This document shows positions 8,354 to 16,557 of a DNA stretch of 64,000 nucleotides, piece by piece. The notes under the pieces were generated by a model that was not told the DNA's origin, did not search any database, and saw nothing but the letters and a program-made list of their open reading frames with translations. Source of the DNA: JAVVEG01 sp041689205 (lineage in GTDB: Bacteria; Pseudomonadota; Gammaproteobacteria; Pseudomonadales; Pseudohongiellaceae); the NCBI GenBank assembly GCA_041689205.1, contig JBDNGQ010000249.1, positions 1-64,000 of the forward strand, given 5' to 3'. The position numbers were made by a program, and so were the translations under genes. Positions within the stretch are counted from its first letter, which is position 1. Every line of letters begins with the position of its first letter.

Positions 8354-10009
8354 TTATAGTTCTTGGGTAACTACGGGCAGGATAATGGCTGACGGGCGCT
8401 GTGCATCAAAGTAGATAGTGTTATTGGCGACTCGTGCGGGTGTGCTCAGGTCGTTCAGCGCGGCACCGTTATTAGGGTTGACGGCAAATCGGGGATAATT
8501 GCTCGATGAAATCTGCACACCAATGCGGTGGCCTTTCTCAAAGGTCTGCGCCGAACTCCACATATTGATGGTAAGTTTCTCCACTGCGCCTGGCGTCATC
8601 AGCTTCACGTCTTCCGCGTTCTGGCCGTTTCTAAAACGGGTGCGCAGCGGATAATCCAGAATCAGCGCTTCATAGCCATCGGGATAGATATCGACCAGTT
8701 TTACCACAAAGTCAGTGTCCAGCGCGTCGGTTGAGACGTACAGCTCCATGTCGATATGGCCGGCCACAATGACGTCTTCCTGCAGTTCTGCAGTTTGAAA
8801 GCGCAGATAGTCCTGACGCTCACCGATATCGCGCTGATCTCTGGGACCAACATCAGCGCCAAGATTCTGGCCGCCAGTTGTCGGAACAGGATTGGCAGGG
8901 TCAAACTGATAGGTCACTGATGCGGCATCGGCGTTGCTGACCGAGGTGCTGATACTGCCATTAGCCTGCAGGTAAAATTTAGTTGCCTGATGACGCGGTG
9001 GCCAGCTATCGGCCTGTATCACACGATTTTTCGGTGAAGGGTCTGCTTTGCGGGCAGAGGCCATCATGTAGTAGCTGATCGGTGGCTCGTCCATGATGCC
9101 GTTATCGATGTCTTGCAGCCAGTAATCCCACCAGCGCAGTTGTTGCTCTGTGTCACCATTGATCAGGCCGCCGCCAGGATAGCTGAGATCGCCCTGCAAC
9201 ACCCCGTGCCCGAATGCTCCCATTGAGAGCTTTTGTTTACCACGCGCGTTCTCATGGCCTTCGTTCTGCAGGTATAAGTAGTTATACAGTGAACCCTCGG
9301 CATAAATATCGTGCCAGCCCCCGACGTTGTAGATCGGGATTTGAACATTTTGCCGGTGAAACAGGAAATCTGTGTCGCGCCAGCGCTGATCGAGCACCGC
9401 ACGGGTTTTATATTCGGCAATCTTCTCCTCGCTGATGCCCTGACCACGCAGCCAGCCGCCCGAATGACTTTCCTTGAATACCCCGCCCACAAAGCGCGAG
9501 CGATAGAACAGGCTGTCTGGCGCAACGGTCACATAGGCTGCAGTCAGATGAGGCGGCGCTGCTGCTGCCGCCAGATTCGCTGTGATGCCTGGTGCCGAGG
9601 TGCCGAAGATGCCGACTTTGCCATTGCTGAAATCCTGCGCAGCAATCCATTCCACAGTGTCATAGCCGTCTTTGATATCTACTTCGAAGGGTTGATCGAT
9701 ACCTTCTGATTCATAGCGGCCGCGGACATCCTGAGCAACCAGGGCATAACCGCGCGCGTTGTAAACGCTGGCACTGCTATCGGCACCATTTTTATTATAA
9801 GGCGTGCGCGTAAGCACTACCGGCCAGGGGCCATCGCCCTGCGGCAGATAAATGTTGGTCGCGAGATTGACACCATCGCGCATCAGAATCATGACAGTCT
9901 GTTTATCGACAGTTTGAGGTTGCGCTGATAATGCAGATGTCATTAGCGTAATGATCAACAGAACGAGCACCTGCTGGTATGAAATCAGGGATCTGGTGCG
10001 GGTAAACAT
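8354..10009 (-). CDS. Secreted CocE/NonD-type (peptidase S15) hydrolase
   Basis: This 551-residue alpha/beta hydrolase belongs to the X-Pro dipeptidyl-peptidase S15 / cocaine esterase / glutaryl acylase family. It has a signal peptide (LVLLIITLMTSALSAQ). The nucleophile Ser138 lies in GIFGTSAPG. RTPYNK and QDVRGRYESEG are the conserved segments around the oxyanion tyrosine and the cap. The C-terminal third, with HRIGVQISSSNYPRFAVNPN, is the galactose-binding-like jelly roll of the family. A GAGG site precedes the ATG. The natural ester or amide substrate is unknown. The gene is alone, divergent from the aspartate kinase gene. Confidence 0.85.
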   Translation of the reverse strand: MFTRTRSLISYQQVLVLLIITLMTSALSAQPQTVDKQTVMILMRDGVNLATNIYLPQGDGPWPVVLTRTPYNKNGADSSASVYNARGYALVAQDVRGRYESEGIDQPFEVDIKDGYDTVEWIAAQDFSNGKVGIFGTSAPGITANLAAAAAPPHLTAAYVTVAPDSLFYRSRFVGGVFKESHSGGWLRGQGISEEKIAEYKTRAVLDQRWRDTDFLFHRQNVQIPIYNVGGWHDIYAEGSLYNYLYLQNEGHENARGKQKLSMGAFGHGVLQGDLSYPGGGLINGDTEQQLRWWDYWLQDIDNGIMDEPPISYYMMASARKADPSPKNRVIQADSWPPRHQATKFYLQANGSISTSVSNADAASVTYQFDPANPVPTTGGQNLGADVGPRDQRDIGERQDYLRFQTAELQEDVIVAGHIDMELYVSTDALDTDFVVKLVDIYPDGYEALILDYPLRTRFRNGQNAEDVKLMTPGAVEKLTINMWSSAQTFEKGHRIGVQISSSNYPRFAVNPNNGAALNDLSTPARVANNTIYFDAQRPSAIILPVVTQEL

Positions 10010-10036
10010 GGCTGAGAACCTCGGTAGTTATTTTGT

Positions 10037-10048
10037 AGTAATGTACTG
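10037..10048. promoter_or_regulatory. AGTAATGTACTG motif, copy 1
   Basis: This 12-base motif is upstream of the aspartate kinase promoter and recurs exactly at 11747-11758 behind the same gene. The second copy lies in a perfect palindrome. It may be an operator for an unidentified regulator. Confidence 0.35.
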
Positions 10049-10096
10049 CGTACTTATGCGCTTGTCACGCGATGTGATATCTGAGCGGGTTTGCGC

Positions 10097-10102
10097 TATA
10101 AT
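10097..10102 (+). promoter_or_regulatory. Candidate -10 box for the aspartate kinase gene
   Basis: TATAAT is a perfect sigma-70 -10 hexamer. No convincing -35 lies at the right distance (the hexamer near 10074 is poor), so the promoter may need an activator. It falls between the two divergent genes. Confidence 0.4.
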
Positions 10103-10267
10103 TGCGACTTAAGAAAATCTCGATGGTTTTTGTCTGATATTTTCTTCTTCTATCTTCGAGTATGTTCCGCATTATTAATGTGTGACATGACACCTGTAAT
10201 TGATCTGCATCGAATTATGAAAGAAGCCTTTCAAGCTTCTCGCGATGCATTAAATAAGGCCTCAGAT

Positions 10268-11734
10268 ATGATTTATGACACCGGTTCCAATTCAACCCAT
10301 ACCGTCGAAAAAATTGGCGGTACGTCGATGAGCCAGTTCGAAGCCGTTAGAAAAAATATTTTCATGAACCCCGCACTCAATGGTCAGTACTATCAGCGCA
10401 TATTTGTTGTTTCTGCATACAGTGGTATAACCAATATGTTGCTGGAGCACAAAAAATCTGCACAGCCTGGAGTCTATTCTCTGTTCTCAGATGCAGAAGA
10501 GGATGCCAGCTGGCAGGAAGCTTTTGTAACATTGCGAAATAGAATGACTGAGATAAACCGAAGCCTGTTTGCAGATGCAGAGCAATTACGGATGGCTGAT
10601 TCGTTTATTCTGCAACGTCTGGATGACGCAGAAAACGTGCTGAAAGATGTGCAGAATTTATGCCGTCACGGCCACTTTTCGTTGGCTGATTATCTGCAGA
10701 CGGTGCGGGAAATGCTCGCCAGTCTCGGTGAGATGCACAGTGCCAGTAATACCGTTCAGTTATTGCGTTTACAGGATATTAATGCCGTATTCGTAGATTT
10801 ATCCGGGTGGAAGATTGATGTCCATCTGCCTCTGGACGAGCATATACAAAGAGCTTTCAATAATATCGATTTAGAAACACAGTTGCCCATCGTTACCGGC
10901 TACAGTCATTGTGACGGCGGATTGATGGAAATTTTTGACCGTGGTTACAGTGAAATGATCTTCAGCCGCATCGCCGTGCTCACCGGAGCAAAAGAAGCTG
11001 TCATTCATAAGGAATACCATCTGAGCAGCGCCGACCCGCGCGTTGTCGGGGTTGATAAAGCGGTGCCAATTGGACGCACCAATTATGATGTTGCCGATCA
11101 GTTGGCTAACCTGGGGATGGAAGCAATACATCCGCGTGCAGCCAAAGGGCTGCGGCAGAATAATATTCATCTACGCGTAAAAAATACCTTTGAGCCTGAG
11201 CATCGTGGCACTTTGATTACGCGCGATTATGTCAGCAAGTCACCCTGTGTCGAGATTATCGCAGGACGCAAAGGGGTTTTTGCGATTGAGCTTTTTGATC
11301 AGGACATGGTGGGAGACCTGCCTCGTTACGAGAAAGCCTTTCTGGAACAGATTACCCGTTTCAAAGGGCAGATAGTGAACAAGGACCTGAATGCCAATAC
11401 CATTACCCATTTTCTGGCGACCAATATCAAAACGGTCAAGCGTATTCAAAGCAGCCTGCAGGAATGCTTTCCTGGCGCTGAAATTAATGTGCGTAAAGTC
11501 TGCATCGTATCTGCGATTGGCAGCGATATAAAAATTTCCGGCATGCTGGCAAAAACTGTCTCTGCACTTGCGGATGCAAAGGTTCCAGTGCTTGCGCTGC
11601 ATCAGTCGATGCGCCAGGTAGATATCCAGTTTTACCTGGAGGAGAGTGATTACACCACCGCCATCCAGCGGCTTCACAGTGATCTGGTTGAGGCGCATAA
11701 TCATGGCCGTGCGATTAAACTGCCTGAAGCTTAG
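10268..11734 (+). CDS. Aspartate kinase, ectoine-type (Ask_Ect-like)
   Basis: This enzyme phosphorylates L-aspartate, the first step to the aspartate-family amino acids and to ectoine. The N-terminal motif HTVEKIGGTSMS is of the KxGGTS type, and its exact form resembles the specialised aspartate kinases found in ectoine clusters. A C-terminal ACT-type region begins near KGVFAIELFDQDM and continues with VCIVSAIGSDIKISGMLAKT. I prefer the ATG at 10268 (488 residues) because AAGG lies eight bases ahead and the motif then starts close to the N-terminus, as in the family. In-frame ATGs at 10178, 10187 and 10217 lack ribosome sites. No ectABC or other lysine genes are nearby. Confidence 0.8.
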   Translation: MIYDTGSNSTHTVEKIGGTSMSQFEAVRKNIFMNPALNGQYYQRIFVVSAYSGITNMLLEHKKSAQPGVYSLFSDAEEDASWQEAFVTLRNRMTEINRSLFADAEQLRMADSFILQRLDDAENVLKDVQNLCRHGHFSLADYLQTVREMLASLGEMHSASNTVQLLRLQDINAVFVDLSGWKIDVHLPLDEHIQRAFNNIDLETQLPIVTGYSHCDGGLMEIFDRGYSEMIFSRIAVLTGAKEAVIHKEYHLSSADPRVVGVDKAVPIGRTNYDVADQLANLGMEAIHPRAAKGLRQNNIHLRVKNTFEPEHRGTLITRDYVSKSPCVEIIAGRKGVFAIELFDQDMVGDLPRYEKAFLEQITRFKGQIVNKDLNANTITHFLATNIKTVKRIQSSLQECFPGAEINVRKVCIVSAIGSDIKISGMLAKTVSALADAKVPVLALHQSMRQVDIQFYLEESDYTTAIQRLHSDLVEAHNHGRAIKLPEA

Positions 11735-11743
11735 TGTTGAAAA

Positions 11744-11760
11744 TACAGTAATGTACTGTA
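11744..11760. promoter_or_regulatory. Perfect palindrome TACAGTA-ATG-TACTGTA
   Basis: A 7-bp perfect inverted repeat with a 3-base spacer lies between the aspartate kinase stop and the next gene, 34 bases before its ATG. Its core repeats upstream of the kinase at 10037. It resembles an operator; the half-site order differs from a LexA box. Confidence 0.45.
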
Positions 11761-11793
11761 GTGAAAGGATAGTGCTGACAACGGAGATTTACC

Positions 11794-12711
11794 ATGAAGA
11801 GTCTGGCGAGCCTGATTTCTCTGATGCTGATAATTACCGGCCTCGGCTGGTATCTGTTCAGCGATCGGCAACAACAAGCTGATTCCGACGCTTTTTCGCG
11901 CGGCAGCGGCGCGGGGACAGAGCGGCAGTCTGTTGCGCAACAGCGTTCCTCCGATTTACCTGTGATACCAACGCAGACGGCTGCTGTGGGGGAATCTCCT
12001 GCGTCATCGCTGTCCGCTGAAACAAGTGAATCAGTCACCAGCGCCAGCAACCGCCTGGAGCAATCGGCGACTCGCGACAATTCTGAGCAGGCAGCGCAAA
12101 ACAGCAGCACTCTTGATGAAAACGCCACCCTTGATGAAGACACCGAGCTCGAGTCAGCCCCAACCTTAAGTCTGCCGGTATTTGATGTCATCAATGCAGT
12201 ACAGAGTCTGCAGATGGCCGGAGAGTGGCCGCAGGCGTTGAATGCGATGAACACGCTGTATGCAGGTTACGATGAGCTGAACGCGCTGGAACAGGCTACC
12301 TTGTTGAGCTTCTATACCAATACTCTGCTGGCTCTGGGTATGAATGCAGAGGCCATGACGGCGTTTGAGCAGTTGCTGGTGATTCCGGATTTAAGACCGG
12401 ATCTGCATGCGCGCTCACTGATGGCGCTGGGGCAGTTATACGCAAGAGCGGAAGGCTATCAGGTATCAATACTGTATCTCACCGACTGGCTTGCTCTTAC
12501 TGAATCCATGGAGACGCGGCCTGGCAGTACCGAGTCGGCGTTATTGATGGTTGCCAACAACTACTATGCACGGCAGGAGTATTCCCAGGCTGTGCCGCCA
12601 CTTGAGCGCCACATCGCGATGCTGATGGCGGAAGGAAAAGCGATTCCCGCTGCCACCACCGCCTTGCATACAAGTCTGCTTACCGCCACCGGTGAATCCA
12701 CAGGGCACTGA
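11794..12711 (+). CDS. Membrane-anchored TPR-like protein of unknown function
   Basis: I do not recognise a named family. The 305-residue protein starts with one membrane segment (LASLISLMLIITGLGWYLF). A Ser/Thr/Ala/Glu-rich linker of about 100 residues follows. The C-terminal part from about residue 130 is helical with TPR-like spacing (ALNAMNTLYAGYDELNALEQ, LGQLYARAEGYQVSILYL, NNYYARQEYSQAVPPLERH). The topology suggests a periplasmic repeat domain tethered to the inner membrane, perhaps a scaffold. CGGAG before the ATG supports the start. Confidence 0.7.
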   Translation: MKSLASLISLMLIITGLGWYLFSDRQQQADSDAFSRGSGAGTERQSVAQQRSSDLPVIPTQTAAVGESPASSLSAETSESVTSASNRLEQSATRDNSEQAAQNSSTLDENATLDEDTELESAPTLSLPVFDVINAVQSLQMAGEWPQALNAMNTLYAGYDELNALEQATLLSFYTNTLLALGMNAEAMTAFEQLLVIPDLRPDLHARSLMALGQLYARAEGYQVSILYLTDWLALTESMETRPGSTESALLMVANNYYARQEYSQAVPPLERHIAMLMAEGKAIPAATTALHTSLLTATGESTGH

Positions 12712-12812
12712 TTTCCAGCCTCTGTTTCCAGCGTCAACATAATTCCTGACTTTTTATCGCCTCCCCGCGTGTTCTCCCCCCGCTGGCCTGTGTTAGCATC
12801 CTCGCTCAATCC

Positions 12813-14027
12813 ATGACATGCGATTTAACTGGCTCAGCAATGCAATCCTCCCTGGTACCCGAACGACCACTGATCATTTCACCCACTCTTGCTGCCACCA
12901 TTGGGCTCGAGGAAGCGGTCATGCTGCATGTTTTTGCCGAGTTGCTGGCACAGCGCGAGAGCATCTTCAAAGGCGGGCTGTACTGGCTGGAGCTGGACCA
13001 GGATACGCTGTGCAAAGCCATGCCATACTGGGCATGGATCGATATCAAGCGGGTGCAGAAAAACCTGCAGGACATTGGTTTAATTGTGGTAGACCCGAAT
13101 ACTGGCAGTGCTGACCGGTATCGCTACGCGATCAACCAGACTCAGCAGCCACAGGAATCCTATAGAGCGCCGTCAGTTTCAACCTCAACGTCAGCCTCAG
13201 CAGCCTCGGTAAGTCCAGTGCTGGCGAAAGCTGCTGCCGCCGCGACAGGCGTTGAACGATTTACCACGACCAGCCAGGGTGCCAGCTACATACCCTCTAA
13301 CTGGCAGCCTGCTGATGACTGTGTCCGGCAGTGTCGACAACAGAGTATTCCTGAGGACTTTATTCACGAGCAGATACCCGGCTTTGTGATGTACTGGCGT
13401 GAACGCCGACAGTCACGCTTTTCCTGGGGAAATGCTTTCTACAAGCATGTGCTGCGGGAATGGCGGCAGGAGCAGACCCGTCGTGGCTCCAGTCAGCTTG
13501 ATACCACCATGTCAGCGCAGTGGCGACCGAGCGCGGATGCTGTTGGTATCCTGCACAATGCTGGCGTCAACGAGGCATTTATCGAAGACTGCGTCCCGGA
13601 GTTCGTGCTGTACTGGCGTGAGCGCGGTGTCATTGAGGGCGCCTGGAACAGTAAATTTATCGATCATATTCGGCGCCAGTGGACCAAATACAGCGCCTCC
13701 CTGGAGCATGATGGTCTGCCTCGGCCGATCTCCGAAGGCTGGCAGCCCAGTTCAGCCTGTTTTGATATTCTGCGGCTAGCTGAGATCGACGAAGACTATG
13801 CTCGCGAAAAGGTTAAGGAATTTGTGATGTACTGGCGGGACACCCGTCAGCCCCATGCATCCTGGAATACGCGATTTCTGCAATATATTAAATTTAACTG
13901 GGCAAAGCGGCTTGAAGGGCTGCAGGATGTAATTGGCAATGCAAAAAATAAATCCATTACTGGACGAAGCGGGCAAGGCCTTGAAGAGAGTTTCCAAAGG
14001 TTCACAGACCGCAGCTGGGCAGAGTAA
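12813..14027 (+). CDS. DnaT-like primosomal protein with three tandem DnaT domains
   Basis: This 404-residue protein looks like a replication-restart or helicase-loading factor. Residues about 15-110 (ISPTLAATIGLEEAVMLHVF onward) form a small helix-turn-helix-like domain. Three copies of the DnaT single-strand-DNA-binding domain follow, at about 159-220, 234-293 and 307-366. Each starts with WxPS or WQPx, contains FVMYWRE or FVLYWRE, and ends with W(G/N)xxFxxHIRRxW-like helices. E. coli DnaT has one such domain. A Ser/Ala-rich linker separates the N-terminal part from the repeats. No clear ribosome site marks the ATG at 12813; the ATG at 12840 is an equally good start. The 3' end overlaps the lambda P-like gene. 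Confidence 0.8.
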   Translation: MTCDLTGSAMQSSLVPERPLIISPTLAATIGLEEAVMLHVFAELLAQRESIFKGGLYWLELDQDTLCKAMPYWAWIDIKRVQKNLQDIGLIVVDPNTGSADRYRYAINQTQQPQESYRAPSVSTSTSASAASVSPVLAKAAAAATGVERFTTTSQGASYIPSNWQPADDCVRQCRQQSIPEDFIHEQIPGFVMYWRERRQSRFSWGNAFYKHVLREWRQEQTRRGSSQLDTTMSAQWRPSADAVGILHNAGVNEAFIEDCVPEFVLYWRERGVIEGAWNSKFIDHIRRQWTKYSASLEHDGLPRPISEGWQPSSACFDILRLAEIDEDYAREKVKEFVMYWRDTRQPHASWNTRFLQYIKFNWAKRLEGLQDVIGNAKNKSITGRSGQGLEESFQRFTDRSWAE

Positions 14028-14631
14028 ACACAGCTCGGCACAACCCCGGAGTGCTGACCGCGTTGATGAGCCGGATCGGATTGATGCGATCAATCAGCTG
14101 TTTGCGGAATTTGAACTGGCTTATCACAATCAGTATTACAAGGCCTACAGCACAGAAGATCGGCTGATTTTAGCCAAGAAGTACTGGCTGGGTTGCCTGT
14201 CCGAATTCAGCCCCCGCCAGATTGTTGCTGCAGGGCACAAACTGGTGCGCAGCCAGGATTATCTGCCCACAATTTCTGCGGTGATTCGTGGCTGTGAAGA
14301 GGGCATTGCCTTGTTCGGATTGCCCGCGCCGCGCGATGCCTATATGGAAGCCTGTCGTGCGCCCGCGCCTAAGGCTGATTATCGTTGGAGTCACCAGGCT
14401 GTTTATCTGGCTGGTCGTGCGACCGACTGGTATTTTCTGGCAACAGAATCCGAAGAAAAATCATTTCCAGTCTATGCACATTATTACTGGGATTTTTGTC
14501 AGCGGGTAATTCACGGCGAAGAGTTAGAAAAACCTGCACTGGTTGCACTGGTGAATAATCCCGGCAGGCCGCTGAGCATTGAAGAGCAGCAGCGCCGGAT
14601 GGCACTGCTGCGTGAGGAGCTGGATCTATAA
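13939..14631 (+). CDS. Lambda P-like replicative helicase loader
   Basis: This 230-residue protein resembles bacteriophage lambda replication protein P, which delivers DnaB helicase to DNA. The recognisable part runs from INQLFAEFELAYHNQYYKAY through LAKKYWLGCLSEFSPRQI, GHKLVRSQDYLPTISAVIRG and FGLPAPRDAYMEACR. The gene overlaps the DnaT-like gene by about 90 bases in another frame; AGGAT lies eight bases before the ATG at 13939, and a TTG at 13933 is the alternative. Pairing with a DnaT-like protein suggests a chromosomal helicase-loading module of phage origin in place of DnaC. No phage genes surround it, so it is domesticated rather than part of a prophage. Confidence 0.75.
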   Translation: MQKINPLLDEAGKALKRVSKGSQTAAGQSKHSSAQPRSADRVDEPDRIDAINQLFAEFELAYHNQYYKAYSTEDRLILAKKYWLGCLSEFSPRQIVAAGHKLVRSQDYLPTISAVIRGCEEGIALFGLPAPRDAYMEACRAPAPKADYRWSHQAVYLAGRATDWYFLATESEEKSFPVYAHYYWDFCQRVIHGEELEKPALVALVNNPGRPLSIEEQQRRMALLREELDL

Positions 14632-14650
14632 AGCGGATAGATAGAAAGGA

Positions 14651-16318
14651 TCAGGCCAGCTTGCGGTATTTAATCCGCGTCGGCTGAGCATTGTCGCCCA
14701 GGCGCTTTTTGCGATCGGCTTCGTAGTCGCTGTAGTTGCCTTCGTGCCAGACCACCTGGCTATCACCTTCAAACGCTAGTATATGGGTGCAGATGCGGTC
14801 CAGAAACCAGCGATCGTGCGACACGACAATTGCGCAGCCGGGGAAGTTCAGCAGTCCTTCTTCCAGCGCGCGCAGGGTTTCCACGTCCAGATCGTTGGTT
14901 GGCTCGTCCAGCAACAGCACATTGGCGCCACGCTTCAGCAGTTTTGCCAGGTGCAGGCGGTTACGCTCACCACCGGATAAATCCTTGACGAACTTCTGTT
15001 GATCGCCGCCTTTGAAATTGAAGCGTCCAGCATACGAGCGCGACTGCACTTCGTAGCGACCAATCTGAATTATGTCGTGGCCATCGGAAATCTCTTCCCA
15101 CACCGTTTTATCGCCAGTGAGCGCATCGCGGTTTTGATCCACATAAGCGAGATCTACCGTTTCGCCAATGCGAATGCTGCCGCTGTCGGGCTGCTCAGCG
15201 CCAACCAGCATGCGCAGGAAAGTGGTTTTACCGGCACCATTGCCGCCGATAATCCCAACGATGCTGCCTTTAGGGATTGAGAAGCTAAGATTGTCGATCA
15301 GTGTTTTATCACCAAACCCTTTGCAGAGATTATTTACCTCCACCACCAGATCACCCAGACGTGGACCCGGTGGAATGTACAGCTCGGTGGTCTCATTACG
15401 TTTCTGGAATTCCTGCGAGTTAAGTTCCTCAAAGCGGGCCAGCCTGGCCTTGCTTTTGGACTGACGTCCTTTGGGGTTGGTTTTAACCCACTCCAGTTCT
15501 GCTTTAATGGTGCGGTCCCGCGCCGCTTCCTGGCGTGCTTCAGTCACAAAACGTTTTTCCCGGGCTTCCAGCCAGTCCGTATAGTTGCCCTCATAGGGAA
15601 TGCCGTGACCGCGGTCGAGCTCCAGAATCCAGCCGGCAGCATTGTCCAGGAAGTAGCGATCGTGCGTGATCGCGACCACAGTGCCGGTGAAATCTTTGAG
15701 GAAACGCTCCAGCCAGGCGACACTCTCTGCATCCAGGTGGTTGGTTGGTTCGTCCAACAGAATCATGTCGGGATTGGACAGTAGCAATCGGCATAGCGCG
15801 ACCCGTCGCTTCTCACCACCGGACAGGGTGCTGACATTGGCATCCCATGGCGGCAGACGCAGTGCATCGGCAGCAATCTCGAGAGTGCGTTCAATATCCC
15901 AGGCATTGGCCGCATCAATCGCGTTCTGCAGCTCACCCTGCTTTTCCAGCAGATCGTTCATTTCCTCATCGCTCATCGGCTCCGCAAAGCGGTCGCTGAT
16001 GGCATTGAAGGCATCCACCAGCGCAATGGTTTCAGCAACAGCTTCCTGCACATTGCCGCGCACGTCTTTATCAGGATTCAGCACCGGCTCCTGCGGAAGG
16101 TAGCCTATCTTCAGGTCCGGCTGCGCCCGCGCTTCGCCAATAAAATCCGTATCAATACCGGCCATAATGCGCAGCAGCGTTGACTTACCCGAGCCGTTGA
16201 GTCCCAGCACGCCAATTTTCGCACCGGGAAAGAAGGACAGTGAAATATCCTTGAGAATCTCTTTTTTGGGAGGGACAACTTTACCAAGTCGATGCATGGT
16301 GTAAACGAACTGGGCCAT
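14651..16318 (-). CDS. ettA: Energy-dependent translational throttle protein EttA
   Basis: This 555-residue ABC-F ATPase binds the ribosomal E site and gates the first elongation steps according to the ATP/ADP ratio. The start MAQFVYTMHRLGKVVPPKK is diagnostic of EttA. Two nucleotide-binding domains are complete: Walker A GLNGSGKST and GGNGAGKTT, signatures LSGGEKRRVALC and LSGGERNRLHLA, and Walker B MILLDEPTNHLD and VLLLDEPTNDLD. The arm and linker (residues about 95-140 and 240-300) are of normal size. It is divergent from glyA across about 240 bases. Confidence 0.96.
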   Translation of the reverse strand: MAQFVYTMHRLGKVVPPKKEILKDISLSFFPGAKIGVLGLNGSGKSTLLRIMAGIDTDFIGEARAQPDLKIGYLPQEPVLNPDKDVRGNVQEAVAETIALVDAFNAISDRFAEPMSDEEMNDLLEKQGELQNAIDAANAWDIERTLEIAADALRLPPWDANVSTLSGGEKRRVALCRLLLSNPDMILLDEPTNHLDAESVAWLERFLKDFTGTVVAITHDRYFLDNAAGWILELDRGHGIPYEGNYTDWLEAREKRFVTEARQEAARDRTIKAELEWVKTNPKGRQSKSKARLARFEELNSQEFQKRNETTELYIPPGPRLGDLVVEVNNLCKGFGDKTLIDNLSFSIPKGSIVGIIGGNGAGKTTFLRMLVGAEQPDSGSIRIGETVDLAYVDQNRDALTGDKTVWEEISDGHDIIQIGRYEVQSRSYAGRFNFKGGDQQKFVKDLSGGERNRLHLAKLLKRGANVLLLDEPTNDLDVETLRALEEGLLNFPGCAIVVSHDRWFLDRICTHILAFEGDSQVVWHEGNYSDYEADRKKRLGDNAQPTRIKYRKLA

Positions 16319-16557
16319 AGGGGTGCGAATCTCCGGTTTGAGGCAGTGTCTGATGGATTGGCTGCGGATTAAAGCGAGGGCCGTAGTATGTCACAGTGTG
16401 AGGCGGTTAAAATCGTGAAAGCCGACAATATGCAGGGAATTTGCCTTAAAGGACAGTTTGTGGATGCTCTGAGGTGGCGCCTAATGTAAAATGCCGCTTC
16501 ACTGAAATTCAGGAGTGGCTGTTGATGCCCTCCAGGACTGATAACACGGGGTATTGC

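Noticed and set aside
11744..11760. Possible LexA box
   Set aside because: The palindrome is TACAGTA-N3-TACTGTA, with half-sites in the reverse order and spacing different from CTGT-N8-ACAG.
12813..14631. Prophage remnant suggested by the lambda P-like protein
   Set aside because: There are no integrase, structural, lysis or att-like sequences nearby, and the flanks are chromosomal genes.
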